From CAWCJL01 sp963795775 (GTDB lineage Bacteria; Acidobacteriota; Terriglobia; Terriglobales; Acidobacteriaceae): 64,000 nucleotides of DNA. Under the pieces are notes generated by a model. The model had not been told where the DNA came from. It made no database searches and saw only the letters and a program-made list of their open reading frames with translations. The first letter of the stretch is position 1, and each line of letters opens with the position of its first letter. Both the position numbers and the translations under genes were made by a program. Of this stretch, positions 32,846 to 44,586 are shown in pieces. The stretch lies in the NCBI GenBank assembly GCA_963795775.1, contig CAWCJL010000005.1, positions 186,001-250,000 of the forward strand, written 5' to 3'.

Positions 32846-35479
32846 ATGCCGACGCCCGCTCCGTTCACCACGTCTTCCGCCTTCCGCGAGATCAAGGCCA
32901 GCCATGACGCGGAGATCGAAACCCTGCGCCACTCCTTTACGCGCACGGGTGACGGCCTCGCCGCCATCCGTCGCCGCAGCGCCATCGTGGATCGCACGGT
33001 GCAGCAGCTCTGGAAGGCACAGGTCCAGCCGGAAGGCGCGCGCAGGGCAGCGCTGGTGGCCATGGGCGGCTTCGGACGCCGCGAACTCTTTCCCCACTCC
33101 GACGTGGACGTTCTGTTTCTCTGCGCGGATGCGGGCGCGGAAGCCGCGCTCAAGGAAAACCTGCGCGCTCTCAGCCAGTCCATGTGGGACCTGGGCCTGC
33201 GTGCCAGCACCACCACCCGCACGCTGCGCGAGTGTGATCGCTTCTCACCGGAGAACTTCGAGTTCACGCTTTCGCTGGTGGACCATCGTCACCTTGCGGG
33301 AGACGCGCCCCTCTTCGATCTGCTCGCGCGCAAAACGCTTCCCGCTTTGCTGGAACGCGAAGCGCGACCGCTTGCGCAGGCGCTGGCGGAAAGCACCAAC
33401 GCGCGCCACAACCGCTTCGGCAACACCATCTTTCATCTCGAGCCCAACGTGAAAGACGGCCCGGGTGGCCTGCGCGACCACAACCTCGCGCACTGGGTGG
33501 CGCTGCTGCCCGGCAGCGCGGACGAGAAGCACGCCGCTGCGATCGACTCCGCGCTCGCGCCGGAACTCGCCGCGGAAGACACCTTCGCCGCGGCCTTTGC
33601 CTTCCTGTGCGCTACGCGCTGCTTCCTGCACATGCGCGCCCGCCGCGACGACAACTCCCTGAGCTGGCAGGCGCAGGACGAGGCCTCCGAGCGCAGCATC
33701 GGCCTGGACAGCACCGGCACCGCCGACCCTGCGTACTGGATGCGCACCTACTACCGCCACGCCCGCACCGTCTTCCGCCGCGCCGGCATGCTCATCGAAT
33801 CGCTGGAAGCCGCGCGCTCCCGCGGCGTGCGCTTTCTTCGCCGCAAGCGCACCCCCTTGGCCGGCACCGGATTCGTGCTGGCGGACGGCCGCATCGAGCT
33901 TGCGCAGGCCGGCGCGATGGCCGACCCGGAAGGCATCCTGCGCATCTTCCAGTGGATCGCCGCGCATGGCTACGGTTTCAGCCCCGAAGCCGAAGAGGCC
34001 ATTGCCAGCGCGCTCCCGGTGCTCGATCTCCATGCGCCCGAAGGCCCCTTCCTGTGGAACAGCTTCCGCGAAATCCTCACCGGCGTGCACGCCGCGCACG
34101 CTCTCCGCACAATGCACGCACTCGGCATCCTGGAGCTGCTGGTGCCCGAGTTCCACGGCATCGATGCCCTCGTGATTCGCGACTCCTACCATCGCTACAC
34201 GGTGGACGAGCACACCTTTCTCGCCATCGGCACCCTGCAGGCACTCCGCTCGTCGCCCGTGGATTGGGAAAAGCGCTTCGCCGCGCTGCTGACCGAAGTG
34301 GAGCGCGTGGACCTGCTCATGCTCGCGCTGCTGATGCACGACACCGGCAAGGGCAGGCGCACTGGCGACCACACCACCGGCAGCGTCGATCTCGCAGAAG
34401 GCCTGCTCGCCCGCCTGGAACTCGACCCCGAAGAGCGCGACCTCGTGCTGCGCCTCATCCGCGATCATCTCGAGATGTCGGCCGCGCTGCGCCGCGACAT
34501 CTACGACCCGGAGGTGGTGCGGAGCTTCGCCGAGAAGATGATCTCGCCGTCGCATCTCAAAATGCTCTGCCTGCTGACCTTCGCCGATATCCGCGCGGTG
34601 AATCCGGAAGCGCTCACACCGTGGAAGGCCGAGAGCCTGTGGCAGCTCTTCATCGCCGCCGCCAACTACCTGGACCGCAGCGTGGACGAGGAGCGCTTCC
34701 ACGCCGCGGTGGACGAGGTGCGGCTGCGGCGTCTCGTCGCACCGGTGCCCGCCCAGGCGGAGGCGCTGCGCAGCTTTCTTGAGGGCCTGCCCCAGCGCTA
34801 TCTGCAGACGCGCATGCCGGAGCAGATTCGCGCGCACCTGGAGATGGCCTCGCGGCTGGGCAGCGAGCCCGTGCAGTTGGCCCTGCGCCGCGCCCGCCAG
34901 CTTTTTGAGTTGACGCTGATTACCCGCGACCGACCGATGCTGTTTGCCGACATGGCCGGCGCACTCTCCGCCTGGGGCATGAACATCGTCAAAGCCGATG
35001 CCTTCTCAAACGAAACCGGCGTGGTGGTGGACACCTTCCAGTTCGCCGATACCTATGGCACCCTGGAGTTGAATCCGTCCGAGTTCTGCCGCTTCACCGG
35101 GAGCGTGCTCAACGTCGTCAGCCAGCGCACGCCGGTGGATACGCTGCTGCGCGCGCGTCGCCACGTGGCGGCCGCTCCAGCCAAAATTCTCATCCCCACG
35201 CGGATTGCCTTCGACGAGCAGGCTTCCTCGCACAGCACGGTACTCGAAGTGGTGGCCCAGGATCGCCCCGGACTGCTGCGCGCCATCGCCTCCGCCGTTG
35301 CCGGAGAGGGCTGCGATATCCGTGTGGCGCTGATTGACACTGAAGGCGAAACCGCCATCGACGTCTTCTACCTGACGCACGGCGGCCAGAAGCTTTCGCC
35401 GGAAACCGAAGCGCGGCTTACCGCGGCGGTGGAACAGGCGATTGCGGAGCTTGCTCCCCGGCCCGCACTCGCCGTCTGA
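32846..35479 (+). CDS. glnD: PII uridylyltransferase/uridylyl-removing enzyme GlnD
   Basis: The 877-residue bifunctional enzyme attaches UMP to Tyr51 of PII when glutamine is low and removes it when glutamine is high. The nucleotidyltransferase motif AMGGFGRRELFPHSDVDVLF lies near residue 75. The GlnD-specific NVKDGPGGLRDHN lies near 205. The HD hydrolase is seen in YTVDEHTFLAIG and LMLALLMHDTGKGRRTGDHT near 450-515. Two ACT domains for glutamine sensing lie at about 690-770 and 795-870 (RPMLFADMAGALSAWGMNIV and VVAQDRPGLLRAIASAVAGE). It starts 12 bases after glnK. All domains and catalytic residues are present. Confidence 0.95.
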   Translation: MPTPAPFTTSSAFREIKASHDAEIETLRHSFTRTGDGLAAIRRRSAIVDRTVQQLWKAQVQPEGARRAALVAMGGFGRRELFPHSDVDVLFLCADAGAEAALKENLRALSQSMWDLGLRASTTTRTLRECDRFSPENFEFTLSLVDHRHLAGDAPLFDLLARKTLPALLEREARPLAQALAESTNARHNRFGNTIFHLEPNVKDGPGGLRDHNLAHWVALLPGSADEKHAAAIDSALAPELAAEDTFAAAFAFLCATRCFLHMRARRDDNSLSWQAQDEASERSIGLDSTGTADPAYWMRTYYRHARTVFRRAGMLIESLEAARSRGVRFLRRKRTPLAGTGFVLADGRIELAQAGAMADPEGILRIFQWIAAHGYGFSPEAEEAIASALPVLDLHAPEGPFLWNSFREILTGVHAAHALRTMHALGILELLVPEFHGIDALVIRDSYHRYTVDEHTFLAIGTLQALRSSPVDWEKRFAALLTEVERVDLLMLALLMHDTGKGRRTGDHTTGSVDLAEGLLARLELDPEERDLVLRLIRDHLEMSAALRRDIYDPEVVRSFAEKMISPSHLKMLCLLTFADIRAVNPEALTPWKAESLWQLFIAAANYLDRSVDEERFHAAVDEVRLRRLVAPVPAQAEALRSFLEGLPQRYLQTRMPEQIRAHLEMASRLGSEPVQLALRRARQLFELTLITRDRPMLFADMAGALSAWGMNIVKADAFSNETGVVVDTFQFADTYGTLELNPSEFCRFTGSVLNVVSQRTPVDTLLRARRHVAAAPAKILIPTRIAFDEQASSHSTVLEVVAQDRPGLLRAIASAVAGEGCDIRVALIDTEGETAIDVFYLTHGGQKLSPETEARLTAAVEQAIAELAPRPALAV

Positions 35480-35511
35480 CACCATCCGGCGACACGCAAC
35501 AGCCACGGACA

Positions 35512-35563
35512 CCAAAGCGAGCTGCCTGTATGCGCCGCCGCGAAGGCAGCGCATACGCTTTGG
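35512..35563. terminator. Inverted-repeat structure between convergent glnD and gltB
   Basis: GTATGCGC at 35528-35535 pairs with GCGCATAC at 35549-35556. Outside it, CCAAAGC at 35512-35518 pairs with GCTTTGG at 35557-35563, giving a bulged two-part stem. It lies in the 99-base gap between two convergent stops and is a candidate bidirectional terminator without T-runs. Confidence 0.4.
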
Positions 35564-35578
35564 GTTTCAGGGATCCGC

Positions 35579-38500
35579 TCAGGCGCGCGGAGCCACACGC
35601 AGCAGCTTCTGTGCTGCGTCTTCCCAGCTCGCCAGCATGGCGCCGGCGCGGCGGCTTCCGGTCCTGCCCGCGTGTTCTTCCACCAGCGCACGCACCGCAG
35701 CCTGCTCCTCGGGCGTGCAGTCTTCAAACGGCACCGGCTGCACGAATTCGGCGTGGAAGCGGTCCTCGCCGGTAAACAGCCCGTCATCGTCCAGCACCCA
35801 GGCAGTGCCGCCGGTCATGCCCGCGCCGAAGTTGAAGCCCGCCGGACCCAGCACCACTACCGTGCCGCCGGTCATGTACTCGCAGCCGTGGTCGCCCACG
35901 CCTTCCACCACCGCCGTCGCACCGGAGTTGCGCACCGCAAAGCGCTCGCCCGCGCGTCCCGCCGCGAACAACGCGCCGCTGGTGGCGCCGTACAAGCGCC
36001 ACGTTGCCCAGCAGGGCATGGTGCGCGCTGTCACGCGCCGCCCGTCCGGCCGCGCGCAGCACGATCTCGCCGCCGCTCAGCCCTTTGCCGACAAAGTCAT
36101 TCGCCAGCCCGCGCAGTTCCAGGTGCATGCCGCGGACAGCGAACGCGCCAAACGACTGACCCGCGACCCCTTGCAGGCAAAAACGTACCTGCGGCGGTTG
36201 CTCTTCGCGGTCCAGGCCCTCGAGCGCCAGGCGCCCCGCCAGGCGCGCCCCAAAGGTGCGGTCGCCATTGCCGATCTGCGACTTGGCCGCGAAGACCTCG
36301 CCGCTGCGGCCGGCGTCGATCGCGTCCTCCACCCATTGCTCGTCGAGAGGCGGCTGGCTCTCCGGCCGATCGTTTCTGCGGCCCTGCCAGCGCCGCTCCG
36401 CGTCCGGGGCGCCCGTCTGCGCCAGCATCGGCGCCAGGTTCAGCGCTCCCGCCTGCCGCACCTGCTGCAGCAGGTCGGTCCGGCCCACGGCATCTTCCAG
36501 GCGCGCGAGACCGAGTTCCGCAAGCAACATCCGCACTTCTTCTGCCAGCTTCTCGAAGAAGCGGATCACATGTTCCGGCTTGCCGCGGAACTTCGCCCGC
36601 AGTTCCGGCCGCTGCGTCGCGATGCCGGTCGGGCAAGTGTTCAGATGACACTGGCGCGCCATGTCGCAGCCCAGCGCCACCAGCACCGCAGTGCCAAAGG
36701 CGAACTCGTCCGCGCCCAGCATGGCCGCCATCACCACGTCGCGCGCCGTCTGCAGGCCGCCGTCGGTGCGCAGGCGTACGCGCCCGCGCAGGCCGTTGGC
36801 CACCAGCACCTGCTGCGCCTCGGCCAGGCCCAGTTCCCACGGATTGCCCGCGTGCTTGATGCTCGACAGCGGGGAAGCGCCCGTGCCGCCGCTGCCGCCG
36901 GCGATCACGATGTAGTCGGCATAGGCTTTGGCCACGCCGGCCGCAATGGTGCCCACGCCCCAGGAGGAAACCAGCTTCACTCCCACCGCGGCCCGCGCAT
37001 TCACGCGCTTCAGGTCGTAGATCAGTTGCGCCAGGTCTTCGATGGAGTAGATGTCGTGATGGGGCGGCGGACTGATGAGCGAAATACCCGGCTGGGCATG
37101 GCGCAGCCGCGCAATCAGCTCCGTGACCTTGTGCGCCGGTAGCTGGCCGCCCTCGCCGGGCTTGGACCCCTGCGCAATCTTGATCTCGATCTCTTCCGCG
37201 TGGGCCAGGTACTCCGCCGTCACGCCGAAGCGGCCGGAAGCAAGCTGCTTCACCTTGTTGTCGCGTGGGGCGCGCCCCTCGCCGCGTTTGGCCGCGCGGT
37301 AGACCTCGGGATCTTCGCCGCCTTCCCCTGTGTTCGACCGTGCGCCCAGCGCATTCATGGCCTCGGTGATGGTGCCGTGCGCCTCCGGGCTGAGCGAACC
37401 CAGCGACATGGCGGAAGCCACAAAGCGCGTCACGATGCTGCTTGCGGGTTCCACTTGCTCTACCGGAACGGCTGGCCCTGCGGCCTCGCAGGCAAGCATG
37501 TCGCGCAGCGTCGTCGGCGCGCATTCCTCGACCACCCGTAGCGTGTTGGCAAAGACCGGCGCCTGCGGCTCAGCTACCGCGGCGGCATTGCGCAGCGAGC
37601 CCACCTCACTCTGCACGTAGCGCACCCGCTGCGGCTGCCACGCGTGCCACTCCGCCCCCTCGGCTTTGCGATAGCGCACCGCACCGAAGTCGGGCAGGTC
37701 TTTCGCATTCGCAACATTCACGGAGACGATAACCCGCTGTCCATCACTGTCGCGCTCGCCGGAGCCATAACACCGCCCCCAACTGCTGCGTACCGCGGCC
37801 TCGATCTCGCGGAAGCCGATGCCTCCCAGCGGTGCCGGTGTGCCGAACAGGCACAGGTCCACCACTTCCTGGCTCAGGCCGATACAGTCAAACAGGTGCG
37901 CGCCGCGGTAGCTGTCCACCACCGAGATGCCCATCTTGGACATGATCTTCGCCAGCCCCGTATCGAAGGCGTGCAGCAGGTTCGCTTCGCCCTTGGCCGG
38001 CTGGTGTTCCCGCGCCGTTTCCAGTGCCAGCCACGGACACACCACGCCCGCTCCATAGCCCAGCAGCACGGCGCCGTGATGCAGGTCGCGGCAGTCGCCG
38101 GCCTCCACGGCCAGACCGGTCTGCGTGCGCAGGCCGGCATTCACCAGCGCCTGGTGCACCGCCCCTGTAGCCAGGGCCATGGGCAGCGGAAGCGCCTCCG
38201 GCCCTGTGCCGCGATCGCTCAGGATCAGCACCTGCGTCCCGCCGGCCACCGAAGTGATGGCGCGCTCGCACAGCTCGCGCACGCCCTGCAGCAGGCTTCC
38301 GCCGGGCGCAAAGACGCACTGCAGCACCTCGCCCGGAAGCTCACGTCCCAACGCGTGCTCCCCCTTCTTGAGCGCTTCCATTTGCGCCAGCGAAAGAAAT
38401 GGCGAAGCCAGTGACAAGCCTGGAATACGCGCGTGCGGGTCCAGCATGTGCGGCCACGGCCCCAGCCGCGTATGCAGCTTCACCACGCAGGATTCCCGCA

Positions 38501-40010
38501 GCGAATCGATCGGCGGATTTGTAACCTGCGCAAAGCGCTGGCGCAGGTAGTTGTATACCGGGCGCGGCGACCGCGCGAGCGGCGCGAGCGGCGTATCGTC
38601 CCCCATGGACCACACCGCGTCCTTGCCCTCCGCAGCCATCGGCTGCAGCACCATCTTCACGTCTTCCTTGGTGTAGCCGAACGCAAGCTGCATCCGCTGC
38701 AGTTCCTCGCCGCTCGGCGGCGCGGGCGCACCGTTCTGCGCTTCCAGACGCACATCCGGCAGCAGCTTGTCGTAGTCAATCGCGCTGTCAAAGCGCCGCA
38801 GCAGCGCCGTGGTATCCAGCACCGTGTGGGTGGCCAGGTCCACCGCGATCATCTCCCCCGGCCCCAGTTGTCCGCTGGTCACAATGCGGTCCGGCTCCAG
38901 GTCCACCAGTCCCGCCTCCGAACCGGCGACCACCCAGCCGTCTTCCGTGACGAAGTAGCGGCACGGGCGCAGCCCGTTGCGATCGAGCGCAGCACCCACC
39001 ATCAGCCCGTCGGCAAAGACCACCGCGGCGGGCCCGTCCCACGGCTCCACGCAGTCTTCGTGGTAGCGCATAAAGGGCGACTCGGCATCGCCGCGCGCTG
39101 GCGGCAGCAGCATGCGTACCGCCTCCGCCGCGCTCCGCGCGTTGCGCGCCAGCAGTTCTACTGCTTCATCAAGACTGGTCGAGTCCGAGCCGTCGGCGGC
39201 CAGCAGGGGATGGCACTCCGCGGGAATGGTGCTGGCCCGCGCATCCATGCGCGCGCGATTGCCCCATACCGTGTTGATCTCGCCGTTGTGCGCCAGCATG
39301 CGCAGCGGCTGCGCGCGATTCCACGTCGGCAGCGCGTTGGTGGCATAGCGCTGGTGGAAAACTGCGTATGCCGTGGTAAATCCGGGATCCGCCAGGTCAG
39401 GATAAAAATCCGGCAGCAGCCGTCCCGCGCACAGCGCCTTGTACACCACCGTGGAGGCCGACAGCGAGCACACGTGCGTATCTGACGATTGCCGCTCAAA
39501 CCGCTTGCGCGCCAGGTAAAGCCTGCGCTCCAGGCCGGCGCTCTCGCCCGTCACCAGCACCTGGCGAATCACCGGCAGGCACGCCGCCGCCTGCTCGCCC
39601 AGGTGAGCCGTGTTCACTGGCACCGTGCGCCAGGCCAGCACCTGGAGTGCCTCGGCCGCCAGTGCCGCCTCGAACCGGTGCTCCTCGCTTTGCGCGCTTG
39701 CCGGCTGCAGAAAAAGCGCACCCACCGCCAGCGGGCAGTCCGCCGCGAGCGTAATGCCGCAGTCCTGTAACAGAAATGTGCGCGGAATCTGGGTCAGAAT
39801 GCCCACACCGTCGCTGCTCTTTCCGTCCGCCGCTACCGCGCCGCGGTGCGCCAGGCGGGCCAGCGCGGTCAGGGCACTGGTCAGAACGTCATGCGAAGGC
39901 TGGTTTGAGAGTTGCGCGACAAAACCGACGCCGCAGGCATCCTTCTCATAGCGGGCATCGATCAGCGTGGTGCGAGATGTGGCACATCTGCCGGCAGGAA
40001 ACGTTCCCAT
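35579..40010 (-). CDS. gltB: Glutamate synthase large subunit GltB, frameshifted near its C-terminus
   Basis: GltB makes two glutamates from glutamine and 2-oxoglutarate. The N-terminal amidotransferase starts after a 25-residue propeptide at Cys26 (RYEKDACGVGFVAQLS). The central domain follows. The FMN synthase domain shows GRFGVTAEYLAHAEEIEIKI, IAGGSGGTGASPLSSIKHAG and the 3Fe-4S ligands in CDMARQCHLNTCPTG. The C-terminal beta-helix domain is read normally to HHALLGNVAL, then the frame is lost. One frame over it continues YGATSGALFAAGRAGERFAV and MTGGTVVVLGPAGFNFGAGM to the TGA at 35579-35581. The length is 3n+1, with one surplus base near 35993 in GCGCTTGTACGG. Repaired, it is about 1476 residues, the normal size. 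No gltD small subunit is in the window. Confidence 0.9.
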
Positions 40011-40076
40011 AGTTCACTATAAGCTGAATCTCTGCCTCGGTCAGGCCTTTGATGCGTTTCTTTAACATAAGTGCAC

Positions 40077-43000
40077 TTAGCTGTGTGCGTTTCGCGTCAT
40101 CAGGTAGTACAGCGTCGGTGTCAGGATCAGCGATAGCACCATCGAGACCAGCAGCCCGCCAATTACCGAGATGGCGAGCGGCTGCAGCATCTGCGAGCCT
40201 TGGCCCAGCGCAAAGGCCAGCGGCAGCATGCCGCTGATCGCCGCCAGGGCCGTCATGGTGATCGGCCGCAACCGCCGCTGTGCCGCTTCCAGCATCGCTT
40301 CATAGGCCGACATGCCCTCCGCCCGGAAGCGTTCGTCGGCGTCCAGCAGCAGGATGCCGTTCTTCGCCACAATGCCGATCACCATGATCAGGCCCATGAA
40401 CGAGGCGACGTTGAAGTCCGTGTGCGTCACAAACAGTGCAACGATCACGCCAAAAGTGGAGAGCAGGGAAGAGCACAGGATCGAGATCGGCGCGGAGAAG
40501 TTCCGGAACTCCGTCAGCAGCACGCCGAAGACCAGCACCAGCGCCAGCAGCAGCACGCGCAGCAAGTCATGGAATGACTTCTGCTGTTCCGCGTAAGTGC
40601 CGCCATATTCCACCCGGATCGACGGCGGCAGATGTAGCGCCCTCACGGCGGCCTGCACCTTCTTCACCGCCGCGCCCAGATTGGTTCCCTCCAGCCGCCC
40701 GGTCACCACCACGAGCTGTTGCAGGTTCTCGCGGCGGATCTCGTTCTGCTGCGGCAATTGCTGGATGTCCGCCAGCGATGACAACGTCGCGAACTTCCCG
40801 GTGGCGCTGTTCAACACGGTTTGCTTGATCGCGTCCAGACCGGCGCGATAGCGGTCCGCAAAGCGCACGCGCACCGTGTACGGGCGGTTGTTCACGATCA
40901 GCGGCTGGGTGGAAGCCGCGCCCTCGAGCAGCGCGGTCGCGTCCGTCGTCACCTCCTGCGTCGTAAAGCCCAGCCGCGCGGCGATCATCGGCTTGACTTG
41001 AAAGAGCGTCGCCGGGCCGCTGATGGTGTTTTCAATTCCGTTCAGCACATCCACCACGCCGGGCTGCTTGCTGATCGTCTCCGCCACCTGTGGCGCGGTG
41101 CGCTGCAGCAGCGGCATGTCGGTGGAAAAGAGCTTGATCTGGATCGGCTCCGGCGAGTTCGACAGGTCGCCGATCATGTCCTGCAGCACCTGCGTGAACT
41201 CAATATCCAGCTCAGGCTCGCTGCTCCGTATCTCCTCCCGGGCCTCCGCCATGATGTCGTCAATGCCGCGGGAACGCTTGCTCTTGAGCTTCACCGTGAA
41301 GTCGCCGGTGTTTGCCTCCGTCACCGGCGCAAGGCCCATCTGCAGGCCGGTGCGGCGTGACGTGCTCTCCACTTCGGGAATGCCGCGCAGGATCGATTCC
41401 ACGTGCTCGAGCACGCGGTTCGTCTCGGTCAGTGACGTGCCCGCGGGCATGATGTAGTCCAGCACGAACCCGCCCTCGTCCATCGCCGGCAGCAGGTCCG
41501 AACCGAGGCTGCGATACGCGAAGAACGTCCCGGCCAGCAGCAGCAGGCAGATCAACCCCAGCCACAACGGCTTGGCCAGCGCCCACTCCAGCCCGCGCCG
41601 GTGCCAGTGCAGCAGCGTGCGCATGATGCGGCTGTCTTCATGCACGCTCGCCGGCGCTCCCGGCCCCCGCCCGTCGGCTCCCGGTGCGACGACGGCCGGC
41701 AGCTCCGCGTGCGCGCGCGGCGTAAGCGGTCGCAGCCTTCGTCTCCGCAGCGCGCTTCGGCGTCTTCTTGCGCCGCAGCAGGTAAAGGCTCAGCGATGGC
41801 GTCCACGTCAGCGCCAGCGCGAGCGAGCACATCAGCGCCACCGACATGGTGATGGCCAGCGCGCGGAAGAAAGCCCCCGTCACGCCCGTGACCGAAACCA
41901 GCGGCAGAAACACCACGATGGGCGTGATGGTCGAGAACACCAGCGGCCGTGTCATTTCGCCCAGCGCCTTTTCGATCGCCACCACGCGGCTCTCGCCGGA
42001 GTCGCGGTGCATCACGATGTTCTCCACCATCACGATGGCATCGTCGATCACCAGCCCCACGGCCGCGGCCAGCCCGCCCAGCGTCATCAGGTCGAAGCTC
42101 TGGTGCGTCGCTGAAAGAAACAGAAACGTGACGCACAGCGTGACCGGAATCACCAGGCCCGCCACCAGGGAACTGCTCCAGTCGTGCAGGAAAATGATGA
42201 GCACCACCGAAGCCAGGATGATGCCGATCAGGATCGCATCCCGCACGCTGGCGATGCTGCCGCGCACCAGTTCGGACTGGTCGTAGAACGGCTGGATCCG
42301 GATGCCCGGCGGCAGTTGCGTCTTGAGCTGTGCCATCTCCGCGGCCACTTCGTTTGCCACGGCCACCGTGTTGCTGCTGGGCTGGCGCGAGATGTTGATC
42401 AGCACCGCCGGCTTGCCGTCTGCCGTCACCAGCGTGTACGTCGGCTCGGTGGACGCCTCCACCTTCGCCACATCACCGATGCGCACCGGCACGCCGTTCG
42501 CCGTGGTCTTGACGGCAATCTGCGACAACTCTCCGGGCACGTGCACCTGGCCGCCGATCAGGCCCAGCACCAATTGGTGGTTGTCCTCGTACAGCCCGGG
42601 CGAATCGATCACGTTCGTCAACTGCAGCGCATTCAGCAGATCCGTGACAGTGGTGTTGGTCGCCAGCAGCTTCGCCGGGTCGGGCTGCACGTCGTACTCC
42701 GGAATGTGCGCGCCCTGCACCAGCACGGTGCGCACCCCGGGCAGCCGGTTCAGCGGCGGCTTCAGCGTGTACGTCGCAAGCTGGTACAGCTCCGTCAGCG
42801 GCACGGTGTCGGAGGTCAGACTGTAGCCGAGAATCGGAAACGTGGCAAAGGTCAGCCGGTCGGCGCGGATCTGGGCCGTGGGCGGCAGCGCCTGCTGCGC
42901 CCGCGAAAGCGCCGCGTTCACCAGCTCCAGCGTCTTGAACATGTCCACGTTCCAGTCGAAGAAAAGACTGACCTCGGCTGAGCCGCGGCTGGTATTCGAA

Positions 43001-43290
43001 CGCACCGTGAGCAGCCCGGGAACCGTGTTCACCGCCTCCTCGATCGGCCGCGTGATCGTGACCTGCATCTGCTCCACCGGCATCACGCCGTTGTCAATCC
43101 CGATCACCACGCGCGGGAAGTTGGTCTCCGGAAAGACTGAGATCGGAATGCCCAGCGCGAGATAAATGCCCGCCACCGCCAGCGCCACCGTGAAGAAAAT
43201 GATGGTGCGCGCCTGCGCCTTCAGCCAGAACGGCTTCTCGTCTTGCGCCCGCACAGCGGGAGGCGCCGGGATGGTGGTGGGGACTGCCAT
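40077..43290 (-). CDS. RND efflux transporter permease, frameshifted in mid-gene
   Basis: The first 530 codons from 43290 give the N-terminal half: a membrane helix after residue 28, the porter domain and the helix 4 motif GGLAAAVGLVIDDAIVMVEN. The paired Asp marks the proton-relay site of the multidrug/nodulation-type RND pumps. Near 41708-41725, in an alternating GC run, the frame is lost. One frame over it continues through ASVHEDSRIMRTLLHWHRRG into the second half, containing FVLDYIMPAGTSLTETNRVL and the late helices ending at 40077. The length is 3n+1 (about 1070 residues when repaired, normal for RND). It overlaps the adaptor gene by one base at 43290, forming tolC-adaptor-pump in one operon. 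The substrate is unknown. Confidence 0.87.
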
Positions 43291-44586
43291 CAGTCCTTCT
43301 CGCTACCCTTGGGCTTGGCGGCGTCCGGCTTCTGCGTGTCGGCTTCCGTGCTCTGGCCCGGCTCGGCCACCTTCACCTTGGTTCCGTCCGCCATCGCGTA
43401 GGCGCCCACGCTCACGACGTTTTCGCCCGGCTTCAAGCCGCTGACCACCTGCACCCTGCCGTCTTCCACGATCCCCGGTTGTATCTCCCGCGTGTGCGCG
43501 ACGGAATCCGCCCCAATCACCATCACCGTGGTCTTGCCGTCGGGCGCAGTGGTCATCGCCTCCTTGGGAATCACCACGGCGTTAGGCACCGTCCGGCTGG
43601 TAATGGCCACATGGACCGGGGTGCCCGCCTTCAGCTTGCCATCCGGATTGGGGGCCTCCACCCAGACCTCCAGCGTCGTCGAGCCCGGATCGAGCGCCGG
43701 GCTGACCACGCTCACTTTCGCCGGCACCGGCTCTTCGATACCCGGCACCTGCATGGTTGCAGGCTGGCCCACCTTGAGCTGGCTCGCCTCCTGCTCCGGC
43801 AGGTGCGTCTTGGCGATCATCGCACTCGTATCCATCACTGTGATTAATGGTGTTCCCGCCGGCGCAGTCTCCCCGGCATACAAGGGCCGGTCCGTCACCA
43901 CGCCCGCGATGGGCGAGTGGATCTCGGAAAAGCTGAGCTGCGCCTCTGCCCCCTTGTACTTGCCTTCGGCCGAGATCAGTTGCCCCTGCGCCGTCTTCAC
44001 CGCGTCCTGCCGCGCAAAGGCCTTCATGGAATCGAAATGTGCCTTGGCGATGTCATACGCGCTCTGCGCCTGCACCAGGCTGCTCTTCGCGGTATCCACG
44101 TCGCGCCCCGGAATGGCTCCCTGCTGGAACAGGTTCAGGCGGCTGTCGTACACGCGCTGCGCCAGCGCCAGGTTGGTCGTCGCCGTATCCAGGTCCAGCT
44201 TGGCCTTCTGGTAGTCCTCCGGAATCGCCGCCCGCGTGGTGGTGTTGTAGGCGGCCTGGGCCTGGTCATAGCTGCCCTGCGAATCCAAGGCCGCGGCCTT
44301 CAGGTCGCGGTTATCCAGCACGGCCAGCAGTTGCCCCGGACGCACATGGCTGCCGCGCTGCACGTATAGCTTGCGCACCGGTGCCGTAATGCGCGGCGAG
44401 AGCGCCGCCTGCGCACGCGGTGAGAGCACCGCGTCACCGGTCACAATATCCGAGATGGGCGCGGTCTTCGACGGTCGCGGCCTGCACCGGCACTTCCACC
44501 GCCGGCTCGGCCTCCGGCTTGCTGCTGCATCCGGCGCACCATACCAGCGCCCCAACTGCGATTGCTTCCAGGTAGAACTTCTTCAC
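43290..44586 (-). CDS. RND periplasmic adaptor (membrane-fusion) lipoprotein, frameshifted near its start
   Basis: A GTG at 44586 overlaps the tolC stop (GTGA) and reads MKKFYLEAIAVGALVWCAGC, a lipoprotein-type signal with Cys near residue 20. It continues SSKPEAEPAVEVPVQAATVE and then loses frame at about 44463-44472. One frame over, the protein resumes TAPISDIVTGDAVLSPRAQA and the full adaptor architecture: lipoyl half-motifs APVRKLYVQRGSHVRPGQLL and IHSPIAGVVTDRPLYAGETA around a helical hairpin, then the beta-barrel. The length is 3n+1, so one surplus base lies in GTCGAAGACC. Repaired, it has about 431 residues. It couples the RND pump at 43290 to the TolC channel encoded just upstream. 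Confidence 0.83.

Noticed and set aside
39946..40068. A 40-codon minus-strand frame (MLKKRIKGLTEAEIQLIVNY...) overlapping the gltB start
   Set aside because: It has no ribosome site and no similarity and overlaps the gltB N-terminus. It could be a leader peptide but the evidence is too thin.
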